Of a stretch of DNA of 64,000 bases, positions 23,986-32,194 are shown piece after piece; position 1 is the stretch's first letter, and every line of letters starts with the position of its first letter. The stretch spans positions 1,116,001-1,180,000 of the forward strand of contig NZ_CP033107.1 of assembly GCF_003856975.1 (NCBI RefSeq). The letters are read 5' to 3'. The translations under genes were made by a program, and so were the position numbers. The notes beneath the pieces are model-generated. The model did not search any database. It saw only the letters and a program-made list of their open reading frames with translations, and was not told the DNA's origin. Origin of the DNA: Plantibacter sp. PA-3-X8 (lineage in GTDB: Bacteria; Actinomycetota; Actinomycetes; Actinomycetales; Microbacteriaceae).

Positions 23986-25506
23986 TCACGACCTGACCAG
24001 CTCGAAGACGATGCTGCGGTGGACGGGGATCCGCTGCTCGACGTGGTAGCCGAGCGCCTCCAGATCCGCCACGTTCGGAGAGGTGCTCGAGCCCTCGACG
24101 ACCCAGACGGTGTCGTGGCCGATGAGCCGGTCGTGGATCTCGGACAGCGGCGCGGCGAGATCCCAGAGCTCGGGGCGGTCACGGTAGCTCGTCTCGAGCG
24201 CCACGTCGTCGAGACCGGCGAAGGCCTGCGGGTAGAGGTCGATCGCGAGCCGCGACTTGCGCGAGGGCTTCACCGACTGGTCGAAGACGACCGCGTCGCC
24301 CGGCGAGGCATGGGCCTGGACGACCTCCGCGGTCTGCCGGAGGTCGCTGCCGTCGTCCTTCGCGAACGGGCCGCGCTGTTCCGCGAGGACCGGGATCGCG
24401 AGCGCCAGAACGAGCGCGACACCGACCGCGGTCGCCACCGCGCGGTCCACCCGCTTCGGCAGGAGCTCGACGATCGTCCGGAGTCCGAGCGCCATCATGA
24501 TCGCGACGGCCGGGACGCAGAAGGTGACGTAGCGCAGGTTGTACATCGGCGTCACGAGGGTGTTGCCGATGATGAGCAGCGCGGTCGGTGCGAGCGCCCA
24601 GACGGCGATCATCGCCAGGGCGCGACGCTGCCGGGACGATCGGCGCACCACGAGGACCCCGACGGGAGCGAGCACGATGAGTAGCCACGCGAGCACGGCG
24701 AACGCCGGCGTCTGGAACCACTGGCCGACGAGCACCGATTCCGGCGTCGCGTAGTCCCGCCTGCCGAGGAACGCGATCTGCTCGCGCTGCGCGATGCCCG
24801 CGATCACGATCGGAGCGCCGAGGACCAGTGCGCCGACCAGGGACCAGCCCCACGCTCGCATCACCCTCCGCCCGGGGCGTTGGAGCACCATCCAGGTTGC
24901 GTGCACGAGGAGGAGCATCGCGAGGTACAGGAACAGGTACATCGAGGCGGCGCTCGCGATGGCGAAGAGCGCCCAGCTGCGGCGTGACGTGGACCGGCGG
25001 CGCACGAGCGACACGAACCAGACCGTCAGCCACACGACCGCGGCCATGCCCAGCGCATAGGAACGCGTCTCGGCGCCCATCCGTGTGACCTGGGGGATGA
25101 CGGCGAACACGAGGCCCGCCGTGATGCCGATCGCCGAGGTGAAGATGGACCGCGCGAGCACGACCGTCCCGGCCGCGGCCAGGCCGACGCCGATCGCGCT
25201 CGGGAACCGCGTGACGGCCTCGGCGGTGCCGAAGGCGCCGGTCCAGACGTGCAGGAACGCGTAGTACAGGCCGTGGACGGCGTCGATGTGGCCGATCATC
25301 CCGAACATGACCGGGAGGGGGCGTTCGGCGGCGAGGACGCTCGCCGCCTCGTCACCCCAGTACGACGGCGTGCCGATGCCGATGAGCGAGACGAGGGTGG
25401 CGAACAGGCCGATGACCCAGGGTGCGACGCGGCCGCCGAGGAGGGCGTGGAGGGCGTCCCACCGACGGCGCGAGGGCGCGGTCGGGACGGTGATCGTCGC
25501 AGTCAT
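23986..25506 (-). CDS. GT-C type glycosyltransferase (family 39-like)
   Basis: 506 residues with an N-terminal membrane helix, about ten more hydrophobic segments and a ~120-residue C-terminal soluble domain. SYWGDEAASVL in the first extracytoplasmic loop is the DE-motif of GT-C enzymes (PMT/ArnT group), which use polyprenyl-phosphate sugars; HGLYYAFLHVW follows as in the family. Acceptor is unknown, probably a cell-envelope glycan or protein. It is upstream of gtrA in the same operon. Confidence 0.85.
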   Translation of the reverse strand: MTATITVPTAPSRRRWDALHALLGGRVAPWVIGLFATLVSLIGIGTPSYWGDEAASVLAAERPLPVMFGMIGHIDAVHGLYYAFLHVWTGAFGTAEAVTRFPSAIGVGLAAAGTVVLARSIFTSAIGITAGLVFAVIPQVTRMGAETRSYALGMAAVVWLTVWFVSLVRRRSTSRRSWALFAIASAASMYLFLYLAMLLLVHATWMVLQRPGRRVMRAWGWSLVGALVLGAPIVIAGIAQREQIAFLGRRDYATPESVLVGQWFQTPAFAVLAWLLIVLAPVGVLVVRRSSRQRRALAMIAVWALAPTALLIIGNTLVTPMYNLRYVTFCVPAVAIMMALGLRTIVELLPKRVDRAVATAVGVALVLALAIPVLAEQRGPFAKDDGSDLRQTAEVVQAHASPGDAVVFDQSVKPSRKSRLAIDLYPQAFAGLDDVALETSYRDRPELWDLAAPLSEIHDRLIGHDTVWVVEGSSTSPNVADLEALGYHVEQRIPVHRSIVFELVRS

Positions 25507-25713
25507 GGGTTCCCCTCGGACGCGACAACCTGGCGCGTCGTCTCATCGTCCGCCGCTCGGATGAACGCCAGCAGAGAGATTCCTGAGAGGCCGCGGGGGA
25601 TCCTGCCGGGACCCCACGGCAGGAGCCCGGCCGCCCCGGTGGGGAGTTGTCCCCATCGCGCGGCAACGGCGCGCGGGACAGACTGCTGGAGTCCGCCGCC
25701 GAAAGGAATCCCG

Positions 25714-26367
25714 ATGCAGCTCTCCCGCGTCACCGCCCTGATCACCCTCCCCGTCGCAGCCATGCTCGTGCTGGCCGGATGCTCCACGCCGTCGGCCCCC
25801 GACGCGAAGCCGACGGAGAAGGCTTCGTCGTCTGCGACGTCGAAGCCGACCTCGACCGGATCGGCGGACGGTGAGGTCACCGAGCCTGGAGCGCAGGTCG
25901 GGATCGATGAGCCGATCGTCTACGAGTCGCAGGGCACCGACGGCGTCACCGCGCTCATCAGCGCGAAGCTGACCGAGGTCACCCCCGCGACGGCCGACCA
26001 GGTCGCGTTCCTCAAGACGCAGTTCGACGGCGGGGAACTCGACGGCTACGACATCACGCTCATCCGGCTCGAGATGACCAAGGTGTCGGGCGACCCGGTG
26101 GCGTTCAACAGCGACGCGACCTCCTTCTCGCCCGTCGACGCCGATGGCGAGAAGGTCCAGGAGGCCACGCTCATCGGGTGGGACGAGTGCGGATCCGAGT
26201 CGTTCACCGAGGAGTTCGATGCTGGCGCGCCGATCACGCAGTGCTACGTCGCGGCGGCTCCCGCCGGTGGCAAGGCTCCGGCCGGCCTCATGTACGACGG
26301 CGGCTTCACCGACCCGAACCCGTACGACTCCTTCGACGGCGACCCGATCCTGCTCATCAAGGACTAG
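25714..26367 (+). CDS. Secreted lipoprotein, unknown function
   Basis: 217 residues. Signal peptide with lipobox LVLAGC (Cys23), a Ser/Thr/Pro-rich tether to about residue 55, then a globular domain without a family I recognise (PIVYESQGTDGVTALISAKLTEV, GYDITLIRLEMTKVSGD). The domain has a strand-rich look and one cysteine pair (DECGS and TQCYV), consistent with an extracytoplasmic protein. AAAGGAA precedes ATG at 25714. Divergent from the glycosyltransferase. Confidence 0.8.
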   Translation: MQLSRVTALITLPVAAMLVLAGCSTPSAPDAKPTEKASSSATSKPTSTGSADGEVTEPGAQVGIDEPIVYESQGTDGVTALISAKLTEVTPATADQVAFLKTQFDGGELDGYDITLIRLEMTKVSGDPVAFNSDATSFSPVDADGEKVQEATLIGWDECGSESFTEEFDAGAPITQCYVAAAPAGGKAPAGLMYDGGFTDPNPYDSFDGDPILLIKD

Positions 26368-26385
26368 CTGTACTGCAGGCCTGAG

Positions 26386-26800
26386 TCCCTTCGACAGGCT
26401 CAGGGACCGGAGCGTCGCGGGTGAACCTCTCCCGCTCACTGAGCCTGTCGAAGTGCCCGCGAGGAACCCGTATCGTTCCGGGCACACCTCTCCCGGTCAC
26501 TGAGCCTGTCGAAGTGCGCACGAGGAACCCGCATCGTTCCGGTGAACCTCTTCCGGTCACTGAGCTTGTCGAAGTGCTCGCGAGGAACCCGCAGCGTTCC
26601 GGGCACACCTCTCCCGGTCACTGAGCTTGTCGAAGTGCTCGCGAGGACACCTCATCGTTCCGGGCACACCTCTCCCGGTCACTGAGCTTGTCGAAGTGCT
26701 CGCGAGGACACCTCATCGTTCCGGGCACACCTCTCCCGGTCACTGAGCCTGTCGAAGTGCGCACGAGGAACCCTTCGACAGGCTCAGGGACCGGAAACGG
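26386..26800. repeat. Array A: about six 60-61-bp tandem units downstream of DUF222 copy 1
   Basis: The stretch between the lipoprotein and the DUF222 gene holds tandem units whose core TCACTGAGC(C/T)TGTCGAAGTG recurs at about 26437, 26497, 26557, 26618, 26679 and 26740. Each unit also contains CGTTCCGG and a CACCTCTCCCGG block. The array is bracketed by the opposite-strand form CCCTTCGACAGGCTCAGGGACCGG at both ends (26388 and 26777). No gene is credible here; readings through it are repeat-encoded. Confidence 0.9.
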
Positions 26801-28072
26801 TCAGAACGGTGCGGGATCCGGTTCCGTCCGGTGGTGCTTCCCGTCGGGTGTTGTCCAGTCGAGCACGCCGCCGGGTTCGTGGTCGAGGTTCCACCCGGGC
26901 AGGTGCTTCATCCGGTGATGATGTCGACAGAGACAGGCGAGGTTCCCGACATCTGTCGTCCCGCCGTCTTCCCACGCGACCGAATGATCAAGATCGCAGG
27001 CCCGGGCTCGCCTGCCGCAGCCCGGTGCCCGACAGGTGCCGTCCCGCAGCCGCACCGCGCGCTGCAGATCGGCCGGGACCCGGTACTGATTCCGCCCGAC
27101 CGAGAGGACCGCGCCGGTATCCGGTTGGACGAGGACCCGGGTGAAGCTGGGCGCATTCACCGCGATACGGGCCGCGGTCTCGGGGTCGATCGGACCGTAC
27201 CCGTCGAGCGTGGCGGGTGCGTCGCTGACGCCGGCCATGCTCAACGCCGGGACGGTGATCTGCACGGTCGGCTTGATGTGCTCCTGCACTTCGATCGGGT
27301 GCGGGAGCACTGGGCTCGACATGACGTCTTCCGGGGTCACGCCGGTGAGAGCGAGCGCTGCGAGGGCATCTGCCTGCAGCTGAGCGCACGTGCGAGTGTC
27401 GCCGGCGGTGCGTGACTCCGCCGCGGCCGCTTCGACCCGTTCGACGAGGCCCTGCGCGATGGGTGCCGTCGTGAACAGGTGCACCCAGGCCATGCCGTCG
27501 GCTGCGGGTTCGAACTCGACCCGGCGGTCCGCCTCGGACCGCCGGGCGCGTGCGGTGATGGATTCGGGGTGGAGGCGCTCGCGGAGCATTCGGGCGCGCC
27601 TGCGGAGGTTCGCGTTGGTCGTCTCCTCGGCGACCGGCAGGACCTCAGCGAGGAACGCCGCTCGCCCCGCGGTCGGCACGTCATTGAGTTGGTCGATGAT
27701 CGTCTGCGCGTGCCGCGCTGACATGCGGCCGGCTTCGAGGGACTCGAGCACGGCGGGTGCGTCGTTCACGAGACGCTCGGCGTCGTTCGTCGCCCGCTGG
27801 ACCGTCTGCTCGGGGGTGCGGGTCGCCATCGCGAGGGCTGCGCAGGTGGATCGGCGGGAGAGGGCCAGTCGCTCGGCCGGCGGGAACACGGCCGGAACGA
27901 CCGAGTCGGCGAGCGCGTCCGCATATGCGGCAGAGCGAGCCAGCAAGCGCGCCTCGCGGGCGTCGAGAGCCGCCCGCAGCCGGTGGATCTCCGCGTACTC
28001 CTCCGAGAACTCCACCAGCTGCGCGGCGTATTCATCGCCGACGCGGATCGCGGTGGTGGTGGTCTCGGTCAT
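26801..28072 (-). CDS. DUF222 / HNH endonuclease protein (13E12-type), copy 1
   Basis: 423 residues: an N-terminal helical DUF222 region (~20-320) and a C-terminal HNH nuclease domain. CRAPGCGRRARACDLDHSVAW and GNLACLCRHHHRMKH hold the zinc ligands and the DH/N/H catalytic residues, all intact. These proteins are repeated in actinobacterial genomes (13E12 family); function is unproven, possibly DNA mobility or defence. About 90% identical by eye to the copy at 60370-61641, including promoter and flanks, but in opposite orientation. ATG at 28072 starts MTETTT as in copy 2. Confidence 0.93.
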   Translation of the reverse strand: MTETTTTAIRVGDEYAAQLVEFSEEYAEIHRLRAALDAREARLLARSAAYADALADSVVPAVFPPAERLALSRRSTCAALAMATRTPEQTVQRATNDAERLVNDAPAVLESLEAGRMSARHAQTIIDQLNDVPTAGRAAFLAEVLPVAEETTNANLRRRARMLRERLHPESITARARRSEADRRVEFEPAADGMAWVHLFTTAPIAQGLVERVEAAAAESRTAGDTRTCAQLQADALAALALTGVTPEDVMSSPVLPHPIEVQEHIKPTVQITVPALSMAGVSDAPATLDGYGPIDPETAARIAVNAPSFTRVLVQPDTGAVLSVGRNQYRVPADLQRAVRLRDGTCRAPGCGRRARACDLDHSVAWEDGGTTDVGNLACLCRHHHRMKHLPGWNLDHEPGGVLDWTTPDGKHHRTEPDPAPF

Positions 28073-28142
28073 GGAACCAGTCCACCATGGACCACTGACA
28101 TTCCAGATGATGAGTCTGGGGACTGTGGAAGTTGCTCGTGGG
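28073..28142 (-). promoter_or_regulatory. Conserved upstream region of DUF222 copy 1
   Basis: Read on the minus strand, CACGAGCAACTTCCACA and CATCTGGAATGTCAGTGGTCC are nearly the same as the region 60298-60358 upstream of copy 2. TGGACT-N6-ATG precedes the start in both copies and may be a weak leaderless -10. The promoter has therefore been copied or conserved with the gene. Confidence 0.5.
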
Positions 28143-28608
28143 CCCTTCGACAAGCTCAGGGATCGGAAGAAGATCACCGGAACGGGAAGCCCCTCGCGTG
28201 CCCTTCGACAAGCTCAGGGATCGGAAGAAGATCACCGGAACGGGAAGCCCCTCGCGTGCCCTTCGACAGGCTCAGGGACCGGGGGAAGATCGCCGGAACG
28301 GGAAGCCCCTCGCGTGCCCTTCGACAGGCTCAGGGACCGGGGGAGGTCGGTCGGATCGGCGGGGTTTTCCGTTGGCCCTTCGACAAGCTCAGGGACCGGA
28401 AGAAGATCACCGGAACGGGAAGCCCCTCGCGTGCCCTTCGACAAGCTCAGGGACCGGAAGAAGATCACCGGAACGGGAAGCCCCTCGCGTGCCCTTCGAC
28501 AAGCTCGGGGACCGGAGGAAGATCACCGGAGCTGGAGGTTCCTCGTGGGCCCTTCGACAAGCTCAGGGACCGGGGAGGGGAGCCAGGGACCGGGGAGGGG
28601 AGCCAGGG
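28143..28608. repeat. Array B: eight 58-bp tandem units
   Basis: Units beginning CCCTTCGACA(A/G)GCTCAGGG start at about 28143, 28201, 28259, 28318, 28376, 28434, 28492 and 28550, a period of 58 bp. The rest of the unit (GATCACCGGAACGGGAAG, CCCCTCGCGTG) is well kept in most; the fifth has a different filler with GGGGTTTTCCGTTGG. The spacers are the same, not variable, so this is not a CRISPR. No gene is supported in this 660-bp gap. Confidence 0.92.
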
Positions 28609-28660
28609 ACCGGGGAGGGGAGCCAGGGACCGGGGGGGGGGGTCAGGGACCGGGGGTGAG
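28563..28660. repeat. 20-bp G-rich minisatellite with an 11-G run
   Basis: CAGGGACCGGGGAGGGGAGC-type 20-bp units occur about four times in a row and lead into an uninterrupted run of eleven G (28632-28642) and a further GGGACCGGGGG. The unit is an expanded fragment of the array B unit end (CAGGGACCGG). One strand has many closely spaced G-runs, which favours G-quadruplex formation and slippage. Confidence 0.88.
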
Positions 28661-28684
28661 CCGAGTCGGCGTCCCGCAGACAGA

Positions 28685-28720
28685 CGAACGCCGGTGACCC
28701 GAGCGGGGCACCGGCGTTCG
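28685..28720 (-). terminator. Terminator hairpin of the CsbD gene
   Basis: CGAACGCCGGTG (28685-28696) and CACCGGCGTTCG (28709-28720) form a perfect 12-bp stem with a 12-nt loop. It lies 14 nt beyond the CsbD stop codon in the direction of transcription, between that gene and the G-rich minisatellite. Confidence 0.75.
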
Positions 28721-28733
28721 TGTGATCGGGAGG

Positions 28734-28907
28734 TCAGTTCTTGAACGCGTCCTTCACGTTCTCACCGGCCTGCTTCACGTCGGACTTGGCCTGGTCGGCC
28801 TTGCCCTCCGCGACGAGCTTGTCGTTGTCTGTCGCCTTGCCGACGGCCTCTTTGGCCTTGCCCGCGAGGTCTTCGGCGGCGTTCTTGATCTTGTCTCCTG
28901 CGCTCAT
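28734..28907 (-). CDS. CsbD-like stress protein
   Basis: 57 residues, Lys/Ala/Asp-rich and helical: GDKIKNAAEDLAGKAKEAVG is the CsbD family opening. Such proteins are abundant general-stress products (sigma-B dependent in Bacillus) whose molecular role is unclear. ATG at 28907 follows an AGGAGCACC ribosome site; longer readings have no conserved sequence. It is transcribed as a single gene ending at a strong hairpin. Confidence 0.88.
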   Translation of the reverse strand: MSAGDKIKNAAEDLAGKAKEAVGKATDNDKLVAEGKADQAKSDVKQAGENVKDAFKN

Positions 28908-29108
28908 ATGGTGCTCCTCACATGTTCTTCGGGCTGTCGATCCGCACTGATCGAATCCGACAGGGCGACCTGGTGGACGCCCTTCACTTCTACACCCGGG
29001 AGCTCCACGTCCGGGCGGGGCTCCAGCAGACTCCCAGAGAACTCCCCGGACCGCCCAGCACCAGTGCACCCGTCGTCGGTTCGTCCTCGACAGCCAGGAC
29101 CCCGGCGA

Positions 29109-29837
29109 TCAGACCACGCCGCTCGTGCCGAGCAGGGTGCCGATCGCGAAGGTGGCTGCGAGGGCGAGCGCTCCGCCGACCACGACCCGGACGGTCGGGC
29201 GGATCGCCGGGTTGCCGCCGATCCTCGCGCTCGTGAAGCCGGTGAGTGCCAGCGCGATGAGCACGACGACGAAGGTGATCGGGACGCGCACCTCGGGCGG
29301 CGGCAGCAGGATCGCGAGCAGGGGGAGCAGTGCCCCGACCGTGAAGGCGAGCGCCGAGGCGCCGGCGGCCGCCCACGGGCTGACGACGGCGTCCTCGGTG
29401 ATGCCGAGTTCGGCCTCGAGGTGCGCCGTGAGCGGGTCGTGTGCGGTCAGCTCCTCGGCGACCCGCCTCGCGGTCGTCGGCTGGAGCCCCTTCGCCTCGT
29501 AGATCCCGGCGAGTTCCGCGAGCTCCGCCTCGGGGTCGTCGGAGAGCTCCCGCCGCTCCTTCGCGATGAGGGCCCGCTGACTGTCCCGCTGGCTGCTCAC
29601 CGACACGTACTCGCCGAGGGCCATGGAGATCGCGCCACCGACGAGCCCCGCGACACCCGCTGCGAGGAGCGGGGCGCTGTCGGTCGTGGCACCGGCGACA
29701 CCGACGACGAGGGACGCGACGGAGACGATGCCGTCGTTCGCGCCGAGTACACCAGCACGGAGCCAGTTCAAGCGGCCCGCGAGGTCACCGCGGTGCGGTT
29801 CGTCCTGGTGGGCGCCGGGTGGTGGTGATGAACTCAT
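29109..29837 (-). CDS. VIT/CCC1-family iron/manganese transporter
   Basis: 242 residues, five hydrophobic helices. RLNWLRAGVLGANDGIVSVASLVVGVAGA is the conserved first helix with the metal-binding Asp, SMALGEYVSVSSQRD the second, and a charged cytoplasmic loop (residues ~85-125) with many Glu is the metal-binding domain of the family. It probably moves Fe2+ or Mn2+ out of the cytoplasm. ATG at 29837 is preferred over longer readings. Divergent from nhaA. Confidence 0.9.
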   Translation of the reverse strand: MSSSPPPGAHQDEPHRGDLAGRLNWLRAGVLGANDGIVSVASLVVGVAGATTDSAPLLAAGVAGLVGGAISMALGEYVSVSSQRDSQRALIAKERRELSDDPEAELAELAGIYEAKGLQPTTARRVAEELTAHDPLTAHLEAELGITEDAVVSPWAAAGASALAFTVGALLPLLAILLPPPEVRVPITFVVVLIALALTGFTSARIGGNPAIRPTVRVVVGGALALAATFAIGTLLGTSGVV

Positions 29838-29997
29838 GGATGCATCCAAGCACCGCGCGGGCCGCCCGCGCAGGGTTCCCGACCGGCCGCTTGCCCGATC
29901 GCCTAGAATGGAGGCTGGTGCGCCGGGAAGTCTGGTCGGCGGGCGATCGATCGGGATCGCTCTGCTGCTCGACCGAACCCTCACCCGAAGGATCCGT

Positions 29998-31314
29998 ATG
30001 CCCGACGCTCACCGCTCCCGCGACCTGCCGGCCGACCAGGCCCCGCACTCGATCTGGCGTGGCATCCACCAGACGCTCCAACAGGACACCGTCGGTGGCG
30101 CCCTCCTCGTCGTCGCCACCGCACTCGCGCTCGTGCTCGCCAACACCGGCGCTTCCGAGTTCTACCTGAGCGTCCGGGACTTCACCTTCGGTCCGGAGGC
30201 ACTCCATCTGAACCTCTCCGTCGGTGCCTGGGCGGCCGACGGACTCCTCGCGATCTTCTTCTTCGTCGTCGGCCTGGAGCTCAAGGAGGAGTTCGTCGCC
30301 GGCAAGCTCCGGAACCCCAAGTCCGCCGCGCTCCCCATCGCCGCTGCGGTCGGTGGTGTGGCCGTGCCCGCCGTCATCTACGTCCTCGTGAACCTGAGCG
30401 CCGGGCCCGACGCACTGCAGGGCTGGGCGATCCCGGCCGCCACGGACATCGCGTTCGCGGTCGCGGTGATCGCGGTGGTCGGCAAGTTCCTGCCGCCGGC
30501 ACTGCGCACCTTCCTGCTCACGCTCGCCGTGGTGGACGACCTCATCGCCATCAGCATCATCGCGATCTTCTACACCGACCACATCGAGTTCCTGCCGCTG
30601 GCGCTCGCCGCGGTGCCGCTCGCCATCTTCGCCGTGCTCGTCCAGCGCGGCGTCCGCGCATGGTGGGTCCTCATCCCACTCGGCCTGTGCACCTGGGCGC
30701 TCATCCACGCGTCCGGTATCCACGCGACCGTCGCCGGCGTGCTGCTCGGCTTCATGGTGCCCGTCTTCTCGACCAAGCGTGCCCGCGTCCAGGTGGGGAC
30801 CACCGCGGAGGGACGCCCGGTCTACGAAGGCCTCGCGGCGCACTTCGCCGATCGCTGGAGCGTCGTCTCCACGGCGGTCGCCGTCCCGATCTTCGCGTTC
30901 TTCTCCGCGGGCGTGGTCATCGGCGGGCTCTCCGGGCTCGTCGAGTCCTTCCAGGACACCATCGCGCTCGGGATCATCGCCGGGCTCGTCCTCGGCAAGC
31001 CGATCGGCATCCTGGTGACGACGTTCCTCGTCACGCGCCTGCCCGGTCTCGGCCTCGACCCGTCGATCCGTTGGGTCGACCTCGTCGGCATGGCGTTCGT
31101 CGCGGGCATCGGATTCACGGTGTCGCTGCTCGTCGGTGAACTGTCCTTCGGGGTCGGCAGCGAGTCCGACGACCACGTCAAGGTCGGTGTGCTCGCCGGC
31201 TCGCTCATCGCCGCCACCATCGGTGCCGCGATCCTCGCCGCCCGCAACCGCGTCTACCGGCGGGCGGTCACGGTTGGAAGTAGTACGCCGAGTGCAGGTG
31301 GCAGCCCGGATTGA
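29998..31314 (+). CDS. nhaA: Na+/H+ antiporter NhaA
   Basis: 438 residues, twelve hydrophobic segments. NhaA exchanges sodium for protons at alkaline pH. LAVVDDLIAISIIAIFY carries the paired ion-binding aspartates, IPAATDIAFAVAVIAVVG the unwound TM4 region, and FFFVVGLELKEEF the conserved TM2 end. ATG at 29998 follows GAAGGA; a longer reading adds 125 unconserved residues. Its last 47 bp overlap the convergent CHY zinc-finger gene. Confidence 0.95.
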   Translation: MPDAHRSRDLPADQAPHSIWRGIHQTLQQDTVGGALLVVATALALVLANTGASEFYLSVRDFTFGPEALHLNLSVGAWAADGLLAIFFFVVGLELKEEFVAGKLRNPKSAALPIAAAVGGVAVPAVIYVLVNLSAGPDALQGWAIPAATDIAFAVAVIAVVGKFLPPALRTFLLTLAVVDDLIAISIIAIFYTDHIEFLPLALAAVPLAIFAVLVQRGVRAWWVLIPLGLCTWALIHASGIHATVAGVLLGFMVPVFSTKRARVQVGTTAEGRPVYEGLAAHFADRWSVVSTAVAVPIFAFFSAGVVIGGLSGLVESFQDTIALGIIAGLVLGKPIGILVTTFLVTRLPGLGLDPSIRWVDLVGMAFVAGIGFTVSLLVGELSFGVGSESDDHVKVGVLAGSLIAATIGAAILAARNRVYRRAVTVGSSTPSAGGSPD

Positions 31315-31597
31315 ACCGGGCGTCGCAGTTCGGGCAGCCGTCGACTTCCAGGTAGCGGTCGATCGTCAGTTCCGTCGAGCACACGCCGCACAGGATCGCC
31401 TCGCGGTCGCGCTGCTCGCGCGGCCACTGCTCGGCCGGGTGGTCGGCGCACTCCGCGTGGCACAGGTGGCACGGGTAGTACTCGCCGCAGCAGGCGAAGC
31501 GGATCGCGATGACGTCGAGCGCGGTCGCGTAGTGGACGCAGCGCGTCTCGTCGTCGACCGTCTTGCCGTGGACGCGCACGGTGTCGTCGCCGCTCAT
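31268..31597 (-). CDS. CHY zinc-finger protein
   Basis: 109 residues. VHGKTVDDETRCVHYATALDVIAIRFACCGEYYPCHLCH is the CHY zinc-finger signature; two more CxxC pairs (CGVCS and CPNCD) with C-terminal Cys/His complete several zinc sites. Related bacterial proteins are uncharacterised; a yeast relative helps mitochondrial import. Its ATG overlaps the bioN stop by 4 bp, making it the last gene of the biotin operon, and its 3' end overlaps nhaA convergently. Confidence 0.88.
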   Translation of the reverse strand: MSGDDTVRVHGKTVDDETRCVHYATALDVIAIRFACCGEYYPCHLCHAECADHPAEQWPREQRDREAILCGVCSTELTIDRYLEVDGCPNCDARFNPGCHLHSAYYFQP

Positions 31598-32190
31598 CGG
31601 ACGCCCCGGGCGGTGAGGGCCTCACCGAGCTCGTCGGCGTGCTTCAGCGACACCACGAGGAACGGCACGACGAAGGTCACGAGGTTCGACCCGGCCCCGC
31701 GCGCCCGCTGCGCTTCCCGGACGCTCGTGGCCAAGCGGGCGAGGACGGGCACCGTGTTGATGGCGACGGCGAGCATCAGGGCGATGCGCGAGGGGTCGAC
31801 ACCGAAGCGACCCAGGGGCTGGAGGACGCGCTCGAAGGCGTCGAGCAGGTCGGCGACCCGCGTGCTCAGCACCAGGAGCGCCGCGAGCAGGATGGCGGCG
31901 ACGATCCGGGAGGTGTTCGACACGGCGGACTCGACGTCGAGGAACAGCAGTTGGCCGGCCACCGTGATCGTGATGATCCAGCGGATGAGCAGGAGCTGCC
32001 GTCCGAGCTCGCCGAGGCCGAGGCCCGAGACGAGGTAGGCGAGGACGGTCACCGTGGTGGCGATGCCCGCGGTCCACCAACTCGTCGGCAGGAGCGAGAT
32101 CGCGAGCACCACGACGAGGATGCCGAGCGCCTTCGGGCCGGCCGGTGCGCGGTGGAGCCAGCCGGAGCCGGGACGGTAGAGAGTGATCAC
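31594..32190 (-). CDS. bioN: ECF transporter T component, biotin (BioN)
   Basis: 198 residues from GTG at 32190. EcfT-type membrane coupling protein with about five hydrophobic segments; the two Ala-Arg-Gly motifs in REAQRARGAG and EALTARGVR are the coupling motifs that contact the ATPase. With BioM (upstream, 4 nt away) and BioY it forms the tripartite BioMNY importer. Size fits BioN rather than the longer universal EcfT. Confidence 0.9.
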   Translation of the reverse strand: MITLYRPGSGWLHRAPAGPKALGILVVVLAISLLPTSWWTAGIATTVTVLAYLVSGLGLGELGRQLLLIRWIITITVAGQLLFLDVESAVSNTSRIVAAILLAALLVLSTRVADLLDAFERVLQPLGRFGVDPSRIALMLAVAINTVPVLARLATSVREAQRARGAGSNLVTFVVPFLVVSLKHADELGEALTARGVR

Positions 32191-32194
32191 GCGG

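Noticed and set aside
26386..26800. CRISPR array
   Set aside because: Units are about 60 bp and near-identical from end to end; there are no unique spacers and no cas genes.
28143..28744. Proline/arginine-rich proteins encoded across the repeats
   Set aside because: Open frames here are made only of translated repeat units in several frames on both strands, with no start signals or codon bias.
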